A stretch of DNA of 16,648 nucleotides from Bacteroidales bacterium (GTDB taxonomy: Bacteria > Bacteroidota > Bacteroidia > Bacteroidales > WCHB1-69), in NCBI GenBank assembly GCA_012519525.1, contig JAAYQB010000030.1, positions 1-16,648 of the forward strand, written 5' to 3'. A model generated the notes under the pieces. The model saw only the letters and a list, made by a program, of their open reading frames with translations. It had not been told where the DNA came from and did no database searches. A program made the translations under genes and the position numbers. Shown one piece after another: positions 1-8,088 of the stretch. The first letter of the stretch is position 1; each line of letters opens with the position of its first letter.

Positions 1-2
1 AA

Positions 3-662
3 TTGGATTTTCCGGTAAAAATAGATGCCGGGACTGAATTTATGACATATCAATGGAATACTTCTGAAAATACATCTTTTATATATGCTCCTAAGGTAGG
101 AACGTATTATGTTACAGTAACTAATTATGAAGGGTGTAAACATAGTGATACCATATCCGTATTCCTTGAAAAAATTCCTATAAAAATAGAAAATTTGACA
201 TTGGATTATTGTGAAAATTTTTCATCTACATTCAAAGTAACCACTCAATCCGATAGTGTTTTATGGAGTACGGGACAAACATCGCATCAAATTGAAATTA
301 CAAAGCCGGGTACTTATACTGTTACTGTTTTTAAAAGTAAGTGCATTAATACCGATAGTATTACTATTGACACTTGTGATTTTAATTTGTTCTTACCCAA
401 TACTATAACTCCCTTTGATAATAATAATCTTAATGATTATTTTTCTTTGATATTACCAAAAAAACATCAAATCAAATCCATTCATATTGATATTTTTGAT
501 CGTTGGGGGAATAGAGTATTTAGTTCAAAAGACATTAATTTCAAATGGCGAGGAGAAATAAATGGGAAAAATGCTCACAATAATATTTTTAGCTATGTAT
601 TAAAGGTATCTTTAGATGATAACAGACATTACATTTATAAAGGTTTTATTTTGGTAATGTAA
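3..662 (+). CDS. T9SS type B (gliding-type) C-terminal sorting domain of a large surface protein, 5' partial
   Basis: The reading frame is open to the left window edge, so only the last ~219 residues of a longer exported protein are seen. Residues ~14-53 and ~82-120 form two Ig/SprB-like repeats with the pattern W-x-T-(G/S)-x-T...PGTY-x-V-T-V, each with a cysteine. Residues ~128-219 match the gliding-motility-associated C-terminal domain (CHU_C, TIGR04131 type): FLPNTITPFDNNNLNDYF, then IDIFDRWGNRVF, ending in a strand with YKGFILVM. In this family the domain routes proteins through the type IX secretion system across the outer membrane to the surface or medium. The passenger function is unknown because the N-terminal part is missing. 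The first codon shown is an internal TTG, not a start. The gene is separated by ~115 bases and a promoter-like element from the glycan operon, so it is probably an independent unit. The domain call is strong; any role in adhesion is inference. Confidence 0.88.
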   Translation: MDFPVKIDAGTEFMTYQWNTSENTSFIYAPKVGTYYVTVTNYEGCKHSDTISVFLEKIPIKIENLTLDYCENFSSTFKVTTQSDSVLWSTGQTSHQIEITKPGTYTVTVFKSKCINTDSITIDTCDFNLFLPNTITPFDNNNLNDYFSLILPKKHQIKSIHIDIFDRWGNRVFSSKDINFKWRGEINGKNAHNNIFSYVLKVSLDDNRHYIYKGFILVM

Positions 663-736
663 AAAAAAATTTGTCACACAAAGTTTTGCTTTAATTAATA
701 GTTTGTATTATAATCAATATTGTTTAAAAAAAAATG

Positions 737-744
737 TAATTTTG
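737..744 (+). promoter_or_regulatory. Bacteroidetes -7 promoter element (TAATTTTG)
   Basis: This is an exact match to TAnnTTTG, the -7 box of the housekeeping Bacteroidetes sigma factor. It lies 35 bases before the first gene of the glycan operon and would give a short leader. I do not see a good TTTG -33 box at the usual spacing; the sequence there is A/T-rich with TTG at 720-722. It is the best promoter candidate for the operon. Confidence 0.45.
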
Positions 745-778
745 CATTTTTAATATAATACATTAATTTTTGGTCTCC

Positions 779-3373
779 ATGAAAAATAATAACGTAAAAG
801 AGAAGTCTATAGCTTCAAAAAAACCACAAAATCCTTTTTCGGTTTTATTAAAAAAAATTCTACCTCATATTGCTGCTATTGCAATCATGTATTTGTTAAC
901 ACTTATTTATTTTAGTCCTATATTTTTTGATGACAAAGATCTTCCCCAAGGTGATATGGTAAGCGTAGCGGGAATGACACAAGAAGTGAAAGCCTATCAG
1001 GAAGCAACCGGTGAATATTCGGAATGGACAAATGCAATGTTTAGCGGTATGCCTACCACTACTTTATGGGTAAAACCCTATTTTAATGTTTTTCTTAAAC
1101 TAAGTTTTATTTTTCGTGGCGGACTTCCTTTGTTTCATGCCGGAATGATGTTTGTTTATTTGATTGGTTTTTATATTTTTATGTTATGTATAGGAGCCAA
1201 TGTTTGGTTAAGTTTATTGGGGGCTATTGTATATGCTTTCGCTTCTTATAATTTTATTATTATTGAGGCGGGACATGTTACCAAAGGTTATGCAATGGCT
1301 TATATTGCTCCAATGATAGGAGGAGTTATTCTTGCTTTTCGCAAAAAATATATTTTAGGAAGTATCATTGCTCTGATTTTTGTAGGATTGGAAATAGTGA
1401 GTAATCACCTTCAAATCACGTATTATGCTTTGATAATGATAGGTGTTATTGCGATTGTTTATTTTTTCTATTATTTAAAAGAAAAAGAATTAAACTCTTA
1501 CTTTAAAGCAGTTGCGGTGTTATTAATTGCTGCTATTTTAGCGATTATTCCCAATATGGGAACGCTTTTACCTACTTATGTTTATAGCAAAGACACCATG
1601 CGAGGCGGTTCCGAACTGACCATAACACCTGAAAACAAACAGGAAACTGCAACAAGTCCCAATGAAGGAGGATTGGAAAAAGATTATGCTTTTGCTTGGA
1701 GTTATGGTAAAATGGAAACATTTACACTCTTGGTTCCCAATCTTTATGGTGGTGGACATACGGAGTTGGATTCCGATTCGGAAACCATGCAAGCGTTGCG
1801 ACAAAACGGCTATGGTTCACCTTATTTACCTACCTATTGGGGCGAACAACCTTTTACTTCAGGTCCCGTTTATGCCGGAGCTATTGTTTGCTTCTTGTTT
1901 GTTTTGGGCTTACTAATTGTGAAAGGTCCTGAAAAATGGTGGTTATTAGTAGTTTTTATCATTTCCTTGATTTTATCGTGGGGAAAAAATTTCGATGCGA
2001 TTAATGATTTATTATTTCATCATTTACCTTTTTATAATAAATTCAGAACGCCTGCTATGGCATTAATTATTGCCGGCGTGGCAATGCCGATATTGGGAAT
2101 GTTAGGGTTGAAAGAAGTAATAACAAACACAATGCAAAAAGAAGAATTGTTGAAAAAGATGAAAATCAGTTATTTTATAGTAGCAGGTTTGTGCTTGTTT
2201 TTAATGTTTTCGGCAGCAATGTTTTTCGATTTTTCGAGCAGTAACGATACCCAATTTCAAAGTCAATTGGCTAATGCCGGTTTTAATGAAACAATGAGCG
2301 GAAATATTTTATCTATTCTCGCCGATTACAGAAAATCAATGGTATATAGCGATGCATTTCGTTCTCTTGTTTTTATTTCATTGGCTTTTAGCATTTTATT
2401 TTTATATGTAAAAGGGAAATTGAAAAACAGGAATATGTTAATAGCAGGTCTTATGGTATTTGTCTTAATTGATGGTTGGACGGTTGCTAAACGCTATTTA
2501 AACGATGATGATTTCCAAGATAAAAATAGAGTTAAAAACTATCATCAACCGACAGAAGCCGATAGGATGATTTTACAAGATACGGATATTAATTACAGAG
2601 TGTTAAACTTATCAACCAATACATTTAATGAATCGGGTACTTCTTATTTCCATAAATCAATTGGAGGATACAGCCCTGCAAAATTACGTCGTTATCAAGA
2701 CATGATTGATTTTCATATCGGAAAAGAAATCCAAACATTTTACTCGGAAGTTACATCAAAGCAGGGAAATATGGACATAATGGATTCGGATAAATTCAAG
2801 GTATTAAATATGTTGAATACAAAATATTTTATTCTTCCTACGGGAAATAATCAATTATTCCCTTTGAAAAATAAATACGCTTACGGCAATGCTTGGTTTG
2901 TCAACGATATAAAAATAGTGGAAAATGCTGACGAAGAAATCATATCATTGTATTCAACCAATACAAAAGATACAGCTATTATTGACAAACGTTTTGCTGA
3001 CATGGTGCAAAACAAAGATATATCAAGAGATAGCAATGCCGTTATTACGAACACCTTGTGTCATCCTAATTATTTGAGTTATACTTCGGAGACGAACAAA
3101 GAACAGTTAGCTGTTTTTTCAGAAGTTTTTTACGACAAAGGTGGTTGGGTAACCTATATTGATGGAAAAGAAGTTCCTCATTTTCGCACCAATTATATAT
3201 TGCGTGCCATGCTGATTCCTGCCGGAAAGCATACAATTGAGTTTAAATATATTCCTCACATGAGTATATTAAGTGCTAAAATATCAATGGTTTCGTCAAT
3301 TGTTATTATTCTATTATTGCTTTCGGCTTTTGGAGTTTATGTATATCAACAAAGAAAAGTAAATATAAATTAA
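779..3373 (+). CDS. YfhO-like polytopic membrane protein (predicted GT-C-type glycosyltransferase)
   Basis: An 864-residue integral membrane protein of the Bacteroidetes YfhO-like family. The ATG at 779 is preferred over an upstream in-frame TTG at 770 because it begins the typical lysine-rich cytoplasmic start (MKNNNVKEK). A first helix at ~27-50 ends in YFSPIFF and is followed by an exoplasmic loop with QGDM and WTNAMFSGMP, signature features of this family. Many more hydrophobic helices follow to ~residue 580. Then comes a soluble domain of ~250 residues (YRVLNLSTNTF..., KYFILPTG..., YDKGGWVTYIDGKEVPH) and a final helix at ~830-855. GT-C-fold YfhO proteins of Gram-positives act in glycosylation of wall polymers with lipid-linked sugars; extension of that role to this protein is inference. 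It heads the operon, 16 bases before gmd, which supports a role in surface-glycan assembly. Substrate unknown. Confidence 0.82.
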   Translation: MKNNNVKEKSIASKKPQNPFSVLLKKILPHIAAIAIMYLLTLIYFSPIFFDDKDLPQGDMVSVAGMTQEVKAYQEATGEYSEWTNAMFSGMPTTTLWVKPYFNVFLKLSFIFRGGLPLFHAGMMFVYLIGFYIFMLCIGANVWLSLLGAIVYAFASYNFIIIEAGHVTKGYAMAYIAPMIGGVILAFRKKYILGSIIALIFVGLEIVSNHLQITYYALIMIGVIAIVYFFYYLKEKELNSYFKAVAVLLIAAILAIIPNMGTLLPTYVYSKDTMRGGSELTITPENKQETATSPNEGGLEKDYAFAWSYGKMETFTLLVPNLYGGGHTELDSDSETMQALRQNGYGSPYLPTYWGEQPFTSGPVYAGAIVCFLFVLGLLIVKGPEKWWLLVVFIISLILSWGKNFDAINDLLFHHLPFYNKFRTPAMALIIAGVAMPILGMLGLKEVITNTMQKEELLKKMKISYFIVAGLCLFLMFSAAMFFDFSSSNDTQFQSQLANAGFNETMSGNILSILADYRKSMVYSDAFRSLVFISLAFSILFLYVKGKLKNRNMLIAGLMVFVLIDGWTVAKRYLNDDDFQDKNRVKNYHQPTEADRMILQDTDINYRVLNLSTNTFNESGTSYFHKSIGGYSPAKLRRYQDMIDFHIGKEIQTFYSEVTSKQGNMDIMDSDKFKVLNMLNTKYFILPTGNNQLFPLKNKYAYGNAWFVNDIKIVENADEEIISLYSTNTKDTAIIDKRFADMVQNKDISRDSNAVITNTLCHPNYLSYTSETNKEQLAVFSEVFYDKGGWVTYIDGKEVPHFRTNYILRAMLIPAGKHTIEFKYIPHMSILSAKISMVSSIVIILLLLSAFGVYVYQQRKVNIN

Positions 3374-3389
3374 AACGCACAGATTAGTT

Positions 3390-4463
3390 ATGAAAAAGAT
3401 AGCTTTAATTACAGGAATTACAGGTCAAGACGGTTCTTTTCTTGCTGAATTTTTATTAGAAAAAGGATATGAAGTTCATGGTTTAATGCGTCGTGCTTCT
3501 TATTTTAATACGGGTCGTATAGAACACTTGTATTTTGATGAATGGATAGAAGACATGAAACAAAAACGCAAAATAGAATTGCATTATGGTGATATGACCG
3601 ATTCATCGTCTATTATTCGTGTTATTCAATCTATCCAGCCGGATGAGATATATAATCTTGCAGCACAATCACATGTTAAAGTGTCGTTTGAAGTTCCCGA
3701 ATACACTGCCGAATCCGATGCAGTGGGTACTTTACGTATTTTGGAAGCAGTGCGTATTTTGAGAATGGAACAAAAAGTAAAAATATATCAAGCATCTACT
3801 TCTGAATTATACGGAAAAGTCCAAGAAATTCCGCAAAACGAAAAAACCCCTTTTTATCCACGTTCGCCTTATGGAGTGGCAAAACTATATGCTTATTGGA
3901 TAACAAAAAACTATCGAGAAGCATATAATATGTTTGCTGCCAATGGAATCTTATTTAATCATGAGAGTGAGCGCAGAGGTGAAACCTTTGTTACACGCAA
4001 AATAACCTTAGCTGCTTCGCGTATCGTACACGGATTGCAAAAAAAATTATATTTAGGAAATTTAAATGCTCAACGCGATTGGGGTTATGCCCGCGATTAT
4101 GTAGAGTGTATGTGGATGATACTTCAACATCCCACTGCTGAAGATTTTGTGATTGCTACAGGAGAAACTCATTCTGTAAGAGAATTTTGCACTCTCGCTT
4201 TTTCCGAAGCAGGGATTGACTTGAGATGGGAAGGACAAAACGAAAACGAAAAAGGAATTGACAAAAAAACAGGTAAAGTTTTGGTAGAAGTAGATCCTAA
4301 ATATTATCGTCCCACTGAGGTTGAGCAATTGTTAGGAGATCCGAGCAAAGCTAAAAAACTGTTAAAATGGAATCCTACATCTACTCCTTTCAATGAATTG
4401 GTGAAAATTATGATGCAACACGATTTGGAATTTGTAAAAAATTATCGTCCTAAAACAATATAA
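3390..4463 (+). CDS. gmd: GDP-mannose 4,6-dehydratase
   Basis: A 357-residue cytoplasmic short-chain dehydrogenase/reductase that converts GDP-D-mannose to GDP-4-keto-6-deoxy-D-mannose, the first step to GDP-L-fucose (also to GDP-rhamnose or perosamine). The N-terminal nucleotide-binding motif is GITGQDGSFL (9-18), with the GMD-type RRASYFNTGRIEHL segment after it. The catalytic set is visible as T137, E139 (STSELYG) and Y161-x3-K165 (SPYGVAK), offset by four from the E. coli enzyme. NHESERRGETFVTRKIT (190-206) is a strongly conserved GMD stretch. Length is normal for the family. Its stop codon overlaps the start of fcl (TAATG), which indicates translational coupling and fixes the pathway as GDP-fucose. 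The ATG start gives a complete glycine-rich loop and no better start lies upstream. Confidence 0.97.
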   Translation: MKKIALITGITGQDGSFLAEFLLEKGYEVHGLMRRASYFNTGRIEHLYFDEWIEDMKQKRKIELHYGDMTDSSSIIRVIQSIQPDEIYNLAAQSHVKVSFEVPEYTAESDAVGTLRILEAVRILRMEQKVKIYQASTSELYGKVQEIPQNEKTPFYPRSPYGVAKLYAYWITKNYREAYNMFAANGILFNHESERRGETFVTRKITLAASRIVHGLQKKLYLGNLNAQRDWGYARDYVECMWMILQHPTAEDFVIATGETHSVREFCTLAFSEAGIDLRWEGQNENEKGIDKKTGKVLVEVDPKYYRPTEVEQLLGDPSKAKKLLKWNPTSTPFNELVKIMMQHDLEFVKNYRPKTI

Positions 4464-5398
4464 TGATGATGAATAAAAAAGATAAAATATATGTTGCCGG
4501 TCATACGGGTTTAGTAGGGTCGGCAATTATGCGTGCACTACAAAAATACGAATACAATAATATTCTAACAAAAGATTTATCGGAGTTAGATTTGCGTAAT
4601 CAACAAAAAGTCAACGATTTTTTTGCTGTAGAAAAGCCCGATTACGTTTTTTTGGCTGCTGCTAAAGTAGGGGGAATTTATGCCAACAATACCTATCCCG
4701 CCGAGTTTATTTACGATAACTTAATGATAGAAGCCAATGTTATTCATGCAGCTTATGTCAATAAGGTAAAGAAATTATTGTTTCTTGGCAGTTCATGTAT
4801 TTATCCTAAAATGGCAGAGCAGCCCATTAAAGAAGAATATTTACTTACAGGAGCTCTTGAACCTACTAATGAAGCTTATGCTATAGCAAAAATAGCCGGA
4901 TTGGAGATGTGTAAGTTTTATCGCCGTCAATATAATTGTGATTTTATTTCAGCTATGCCAACCAATTTATATGGTATTAACGATAATTTTGACTTAAAAA
5001 CATCTCATGTATTGCCTGCTTTGATACGTAAATTCCATGAAGCAAAAGTAAACAATCAGCCCGAAATAGTACTTTGGGGAACAGGAAAAGCATTAAGAGA
5101 ATTTCTTTATGTTGACGATCTTGCCGATGCACTTGTGTTTCTGATGAATCATTATTCCGATGAAATTCATGTGAACATAGGAACAGGCGAAGATTTAAGT
5201 ATTTACGACCTTGCTTTAACAATTAAAGAAATTGTAAATTATCAAGGCGCTATTGTTTACGATACTTCCAAACCCGATGGAACACCGCGTAAGTTGTTGA
5301 ATGTCGATAGGCTGCATCAGATAGGATGGAAACATACGACTGCATTAAAAGAAGGAATACGCCTTGTGTATGAATGGTATTTAAAAGAAAAAGTATAA
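4463..5398 (+). CDS. fcl: GDP-L-fucose synthase (3,5-epimerase/4-reductase)
   Basis: A 311-residue NADPH-dependent enzyme that epimerises and reduces GDP-4-keto-6-deoxymannose to GDP-L-fucose, directly after gmd. It is an extended SDR: GHTGLVGS (13-20) binds the cofactor, and the catalytic residues are S110 (GSSCIYP), Y139 and K143 (YAIAK). C112 and H182 sit where E. coli GFS has C109 and H179, which act in epimerisation. PTNLYGINDNF (166-176) is a family signature. The start region has three ATGs in a row (4463, 4466, 4469). The first overlaps the gmd stop; the others would shorten the protein by only one or two residues. Length is typical. The downstream glycosyltransferase starts one base after its stop. 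Identification is very firm. Confidence 0.97.
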   Translation: MMMNKKDKIYVAGHTGLVGSAIMRALQKYEYNNILTKDLSELDLRNQQKVNDFFAVEKPDYVFLAAAKVGGIYANNTYPAEFIYDNLMIEANVIHAAYVNKVKKLLFLGSSCIYPKMAEQPIKEEYLLTGALEPTNEAYAIAKIAGLEMCKFYRRQYNCDFISAMPTNLYGINDNFDLKTSHVLPALIRKFHEAKVNNQPEIVLWGTGKALREFLYVDDLADALVFLMNHYSDEIHVNIGTGEDLSIYDLALTIKEIVNYQGAIVYDTSKPDGTPRKLLNVDRLHQIGWKHTTALKEGIRLVYEWYLKEKV

Positions 5399-5399
5399 T

Positions 5400-6176
5400 A
5401 TGTCAACACCTATCGTTACCATTATAACCATTACTTACAATGCTGAAATAGTCATAGAAAAAACTATTCAAAGTGTTCTTAATCAAACATATTCTGATTT
5501 TGAACACTTAATTATTGATGGAAAATCGACCGATGGAACGATAGCAATTGTCGAAAAATACGAAGCAGACATTCGCAATGGCAATTATGCAATTTCTCCT
5601 CATCAATTTCGCTGGATAAGTGACCCCGATACGGGATTGTATCATGCTATGAATAAAGGAATTGAACTTGCTAAAGGAAATTATATTTGGTTTATGAATG
5701 CAGGAGATAAAATTCATGCAAACGACACCTTGGAAAAAATAGCAAAAAAAATAAACGAAAATCAAAATCCAACCGTATTGTATGGACAATCATTAATAAT
5801 AGATCAAAACGATCGACCTTTAGGAGAACGACATAAAATAGCTCCTTCTGATTTACATTTAAACCACATGTTAAACGGATTGGTAGTTTGTCATCAATCC
5901 ATTCTTGTTAAAAGAGATAAAGCACCTTTGTATGATTTGCAATACCGTATAGCATCTGATTATGATTGGGTAATTAAAGTATTAATGCAGTCGGAAAGCA
6001 ATATCTATATGGATGATTATTTATCGAATTTTATGATAGCAGGCACATCAAGCGTTAACCGAAAAAGAGCTTGGAAAGAAAGGTATTGTATTATGAAAAA
6101 GCATTTTGGTTTATGCAAAACACTATGGGCACATTTTAAAATCGTACTTAAATACCCTTTTACGCGGAAATATTGA
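5400..6176 (+). CDS. Family 2 glycosyltransferase (WcaE-like)
   Basis: A 258-residue soluble or membrane-associated GT-A transferase, probably adding one sugar from a nucleotide donor to a lipid-linked glycan on the cytoplasmic face. Motifs in order: VTIITITYNAE at the N-terminus; LIIDGKSTDGT (38-47), whose first Asp binds the nucleotide; SDPDTGLYHAMNKGI (74-88), typical of the colanic-acid WcaE-like branch; FMNAGDKI (98-105), in the position of the DxD/NSGD metal motif; and SDYDW (~191-195) in the acceptor/catalytic region. No transmembrane helices are evident. It sits in the GDP-fucose operon, one base after fcl and four bases before the next transferase, so GDP-fucose is a plausible donor. 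The GT2 motifs do not prove this: most known bacterial fucosyltransferases belong to other families. Confidence 0.92.
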   Translation: MSTPIVTIITITYNAEIVIEKTIQSVLNQTYSDFEHLIIDGKSTDGTIAIVEKYEADIRNGNYAISPHQFRWISDPDTGLYHAMNKGIELAKGNYIWFMNAGDKIHANDTLEKIAKKINENQNPTVLYGQSLIIDQNDRPLGERHKIAPSDLHLNHMLNGLVVCHQSILVKRDKAPLYDLQYRIASDYDWVIKVLMQSESNIYMDDYLSNFMIAGTSSVNRKRAWKERYCIMKKHFGLCKTLWAHFKIVLKYPFTRKY

Positions 6177-6180
6177 AAAA

Positions 6181-7314
6181 ATGAAAATTCTAATTATCGG
6201 AACATCGTATCCTTATCGAGGAGGTTTAGCCACTTTTAATGAAAGATTGGCACAGCAATATATTAAGGAAGGGCATCAAGTTGAAATAATTACTTTTACG
6301 CTACAGTATCCTTCGTTTCTTTTTCCCGGGAAAACCCAATTTACCAATGACCCACCACCTCAAGAAATAAAGATTAAACGTAAGATAAACTCCATTAATC
6401 CAATCAATTGGGTAACTGTTGGGAAAAAACTACGAAAAAAAGAAGCCGATTTAGCTATTTTTTGTTATTGGATGTCGTTTATGGCTCCTTGTTTTGGAAC
6501 AATTGCTCGACAAATTAGAAAGAACCGAAAAACAAAATGTATTGCTTTAGTACATAATATGATACCTCATGAGCCAAGTTTGTTAGATAAAATATTATCC
6601 CCTTGTTTTGTCAAACAAATGCACGCTTTCATTGCACTATCTGAGTCGGTAATAGACGATATTAATCAATTTGATAAAAACAATAAACCAAAAACTTTTT
6701 CTCCTCATCCCATTTACGACCATTATGGAGAAAAATTAGATAGAGAGTTTGCTTTATCCCAATTGAATTTAGATAAAGATTGTCGTTATTTACTTTTTTT
6801 CGGTTTTATTCGCCCTTATAAAGGATTGGATTTATTATTAGATGCTTTCGCTGATGAGCGTTTACGACAATACAACACAAAATTGATAGTTGCAGGAGAA
6901 TTTTACGAAGGTGAATTATTTTATCGTCAAAAAATCAAAGAATTAGAATTAGAAAACTTGGTAATATTACATACTGATTTTATCCCAAATGATAAAGTAA
7001 ATGTTTATTTTTCAGTGTGTGATATTATAACGCAACCTTATAAAACTGCCACTCAAAGCGGAGTAACACAAATTGCTTTTCATTTTAATAAATCCATGTT
7101 AGTTACCAAAGTAGGAGGTTTAGCCGAAATAGTTCCTCATGGAGTAATAGGCTATGCAGTAGCACCCGAAAGTAGTGAGATTGCAGCATCTTTAGTCGAT
7201 TTTTATGAAAATAACAGACAGGAAATTTTTGAAAAAAATATTATAAAAGAAAAAAATAAATATGCTTGGAATATATTGACAGCAAAAATACAGTCGCTAT
7301 ATGAACTAATTTAA
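6181..7314 (+). CDS. Family 4 (GT-B) glycosyltransferase
   Basis: A 377-residue GT-B transferase from the ATG at 6181, four bases after the previous stop. An in-frame TTG at 6106 would overlap the upstream gene by 71 bases and place 25 atypical residues before MKILIIGTSYPYRGG, the usual GT-B N-terminal strand and glycine-rich loop, so it is rejected. The C-terminal Rossmann domain has FFGFIRPYKGLDLLLDAF (206-223), where R211 and K214 are expected to contact donor phosphates. It continues with LIVAGEF, then ITQPYKTATQSGVTQIAF (283-300) and TKVGGLAEIVPHGVIG (309-324), the usual donor-binding region of retaining GT4 enzymes. The second glutamate of the classical EX7E motif is not obvious: the Q-S-G loop occupies this place. 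Donor and acceptor are unknown. The operon context suggests a surface glycan containing fucose and perhaps heptose. Confidence 0.9.
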   Translation: MKILIIGTSYPYRGGLATFNERLAQQYIKEGHQVEIITFTLQYPSFLFPGKTQFTNDPPPQEIKIKRKINSINPINWVTVGKKLRKKEADLAIFCYWMSFMAPCFGTIARQIRKNRKTKCIALVHNMIPHEPSLLDKILSPCFVKQMHAFIALSESVIDDINQFDKNNKPKTFSPHPIYDHYGEKLDREFALSQLNLDKDCRYLLFFGFIRPYKGLDLLLDAFADERLRQYNTKLIVAGEFYEGELFYRQKIKELELENLVILHTDFIPNDKVNVYFSVCDIITQPYKTATQSGVTQIAFHFNKSMLVTKVGGLAEIVPHGVIGYAVAPESSEIAASLVDFYENNRQEIFEKNIIKEKNKYAWNILTAKIQSLYELI

Positions 7315-7321
7315 AAAAATT

Positions 7322-7897
7322 ATGGAGCTTAAGAAAAAGATAATAGAAAGCATTGAAGTCAAACAAAATATCCTTCAAGACGAAGTCTTATTACATCAAA
7401 TTAAAAAAGCGATAACGGTATGTACTCAAAGTTTAAAACAAGGAGGGACTATCTTTTTTTGTGGAAATGGGGGAAGTGCTTCCGACGCTCAACATCTTGC
7501 TGCTGAGTTGTCAGGACGATTTTACTACGACCGTCCACCATTAGCTTCTGAGGCATTGCATTGCAATACATCTTATCTTACAGCGGTAGGCAATGATTAC
7601 GGATTTAACTATGTGTATGCACGCTTACTACAAGCAAACGGAAAAAAAGGAGATGTATTGATAGGTTTGTCAACATCGGGAAATTCTGAAAATATTATTC
7701 AAGCTTTTCAAAAAGCAAACGAAATAGGGATTGCTACTATTGCTTTTACAGGACAAGATGGAGGAAAATTAAAGAACATTAGCAATATTTTGATAAACAT
7801 TCCTTCGAAAGACACTCCACGTATTCAAGAATCCCATATAACAGTAGGACATTTGTTATGTGAATATGTTGAAAAAGAAATGTTCTCATTAAAATAA
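7322..7897 (+). CDS. gmhA: D-sedoheptulose 7-phosphate isomerase (SIS domain)
   Basis: A 191-residue cytoplasmic SIS-domain enzyme, the usual GmhA length. It converts sedoheptulose 7-phosphate to D-glycero-D-manno-heptose 7-phosphate, the entry step for both ADP-heptose (LPS core) and GDP-heptose (capsule, S-layer glycans). The phosphate-binding loops are CGNGGSASDAQH (47-58) and STSGNS (117-122). The metal-site residues of E. coli GmhA are matched by H58, E62, Q169 and H177 (RIQESHITVGH). AVGNDYGFNYVYAR (88-101) is also characteristic and separates it from sugar isomerases such as KpsF. It starts 7 bases after the upstream glycosyltransferase and is the last gene of the operon. The later heptose enzymes (HldE, or HddA/HddC and GmhB) are not in the window, so which activated heptose is made cannot be decided. 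Confidence 0.93.
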   Translation: MELKKKIIESIEVKQNILQDEVLLHQIKKAITVCTQSLKQGGTIFFCGNGGSASDAQHLAAELSGRFYYDRPPLASEALHCNTSYLTAVGNDYGFNYVYARLLQANGKKGDVLIGLSTSGNSENIIQAFQKANEIGIATIAFTGQDGGKLKNISNILINIPSKDTPRIQESHITVGHLLCEYVEKEMFSLK

Positions 7898-7927
7898 AAA
7901 AATATTTTTTATTTAAAAAAAAATGGT

Positions 7928-7935
7928 TATTTTTG
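7928..7935 (+). promoter_or_regulatory. Bacteroidetes -7 promoter element (TATTTTTG) before tnaA
   Basis: This is an exact TAnnTTTG match in the 191-base gap between gmhA and tnaA. It would give a transcript start near 7942 and a leader of ~145 bases. The -33 region is a T-rich run without a clear TTTG. A small stem (7982-7986 with 7994-7998) is the only structure noted in the leader. It is the best candidate promoter for tryptophanase. Confidence 0.4.
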
Positions 7936-8088
7936 CAAAATATGAAAGAATTAGTAGTTGATATAAAATTAAAATATAGAAATCTCAAAGAAAGAGATCC
8001 TTACTTTTATGTTTTTTAACAAAAAACAAAATAAATTAAACGACTAATCAAATATAAATTTAAAAATAACTATAAAAATAATATAATT

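Noticed and set aside
670..682. TTTGT-CAC-ACAAA hairpin after the T9SS protein as a terminator
   Set aside because: The stem has only five base pairs with a single G-C pair and no following T-run, too weak to call.
1568..1916. Overlapping alternative frames within the YfhO-like gene (both strands)
   Set aside because: They lie inside a continuous conserved membrane protein and have no independent support.
6106..6180. Upstream TTG start giving a 402-residue glycosyltransferase
   Set aside because: It would overlap the preceding gene by 71 bases and add 25 residues before the standard GT-B N-terminal strand; the ATG at 6181 has normal spacing.
7942..8047. Short reading frames in the tnaA leader (7942-8019, 25 codons; 8009-8047, 12 codons) as a TnaC-like leader peptide
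   Set aside because: Neither contains a tryptophan codon or the Trp...Pro arrangement of TnaC, the first would be nearly leaderless, and no ribosome binding or attenuator structure is evident.
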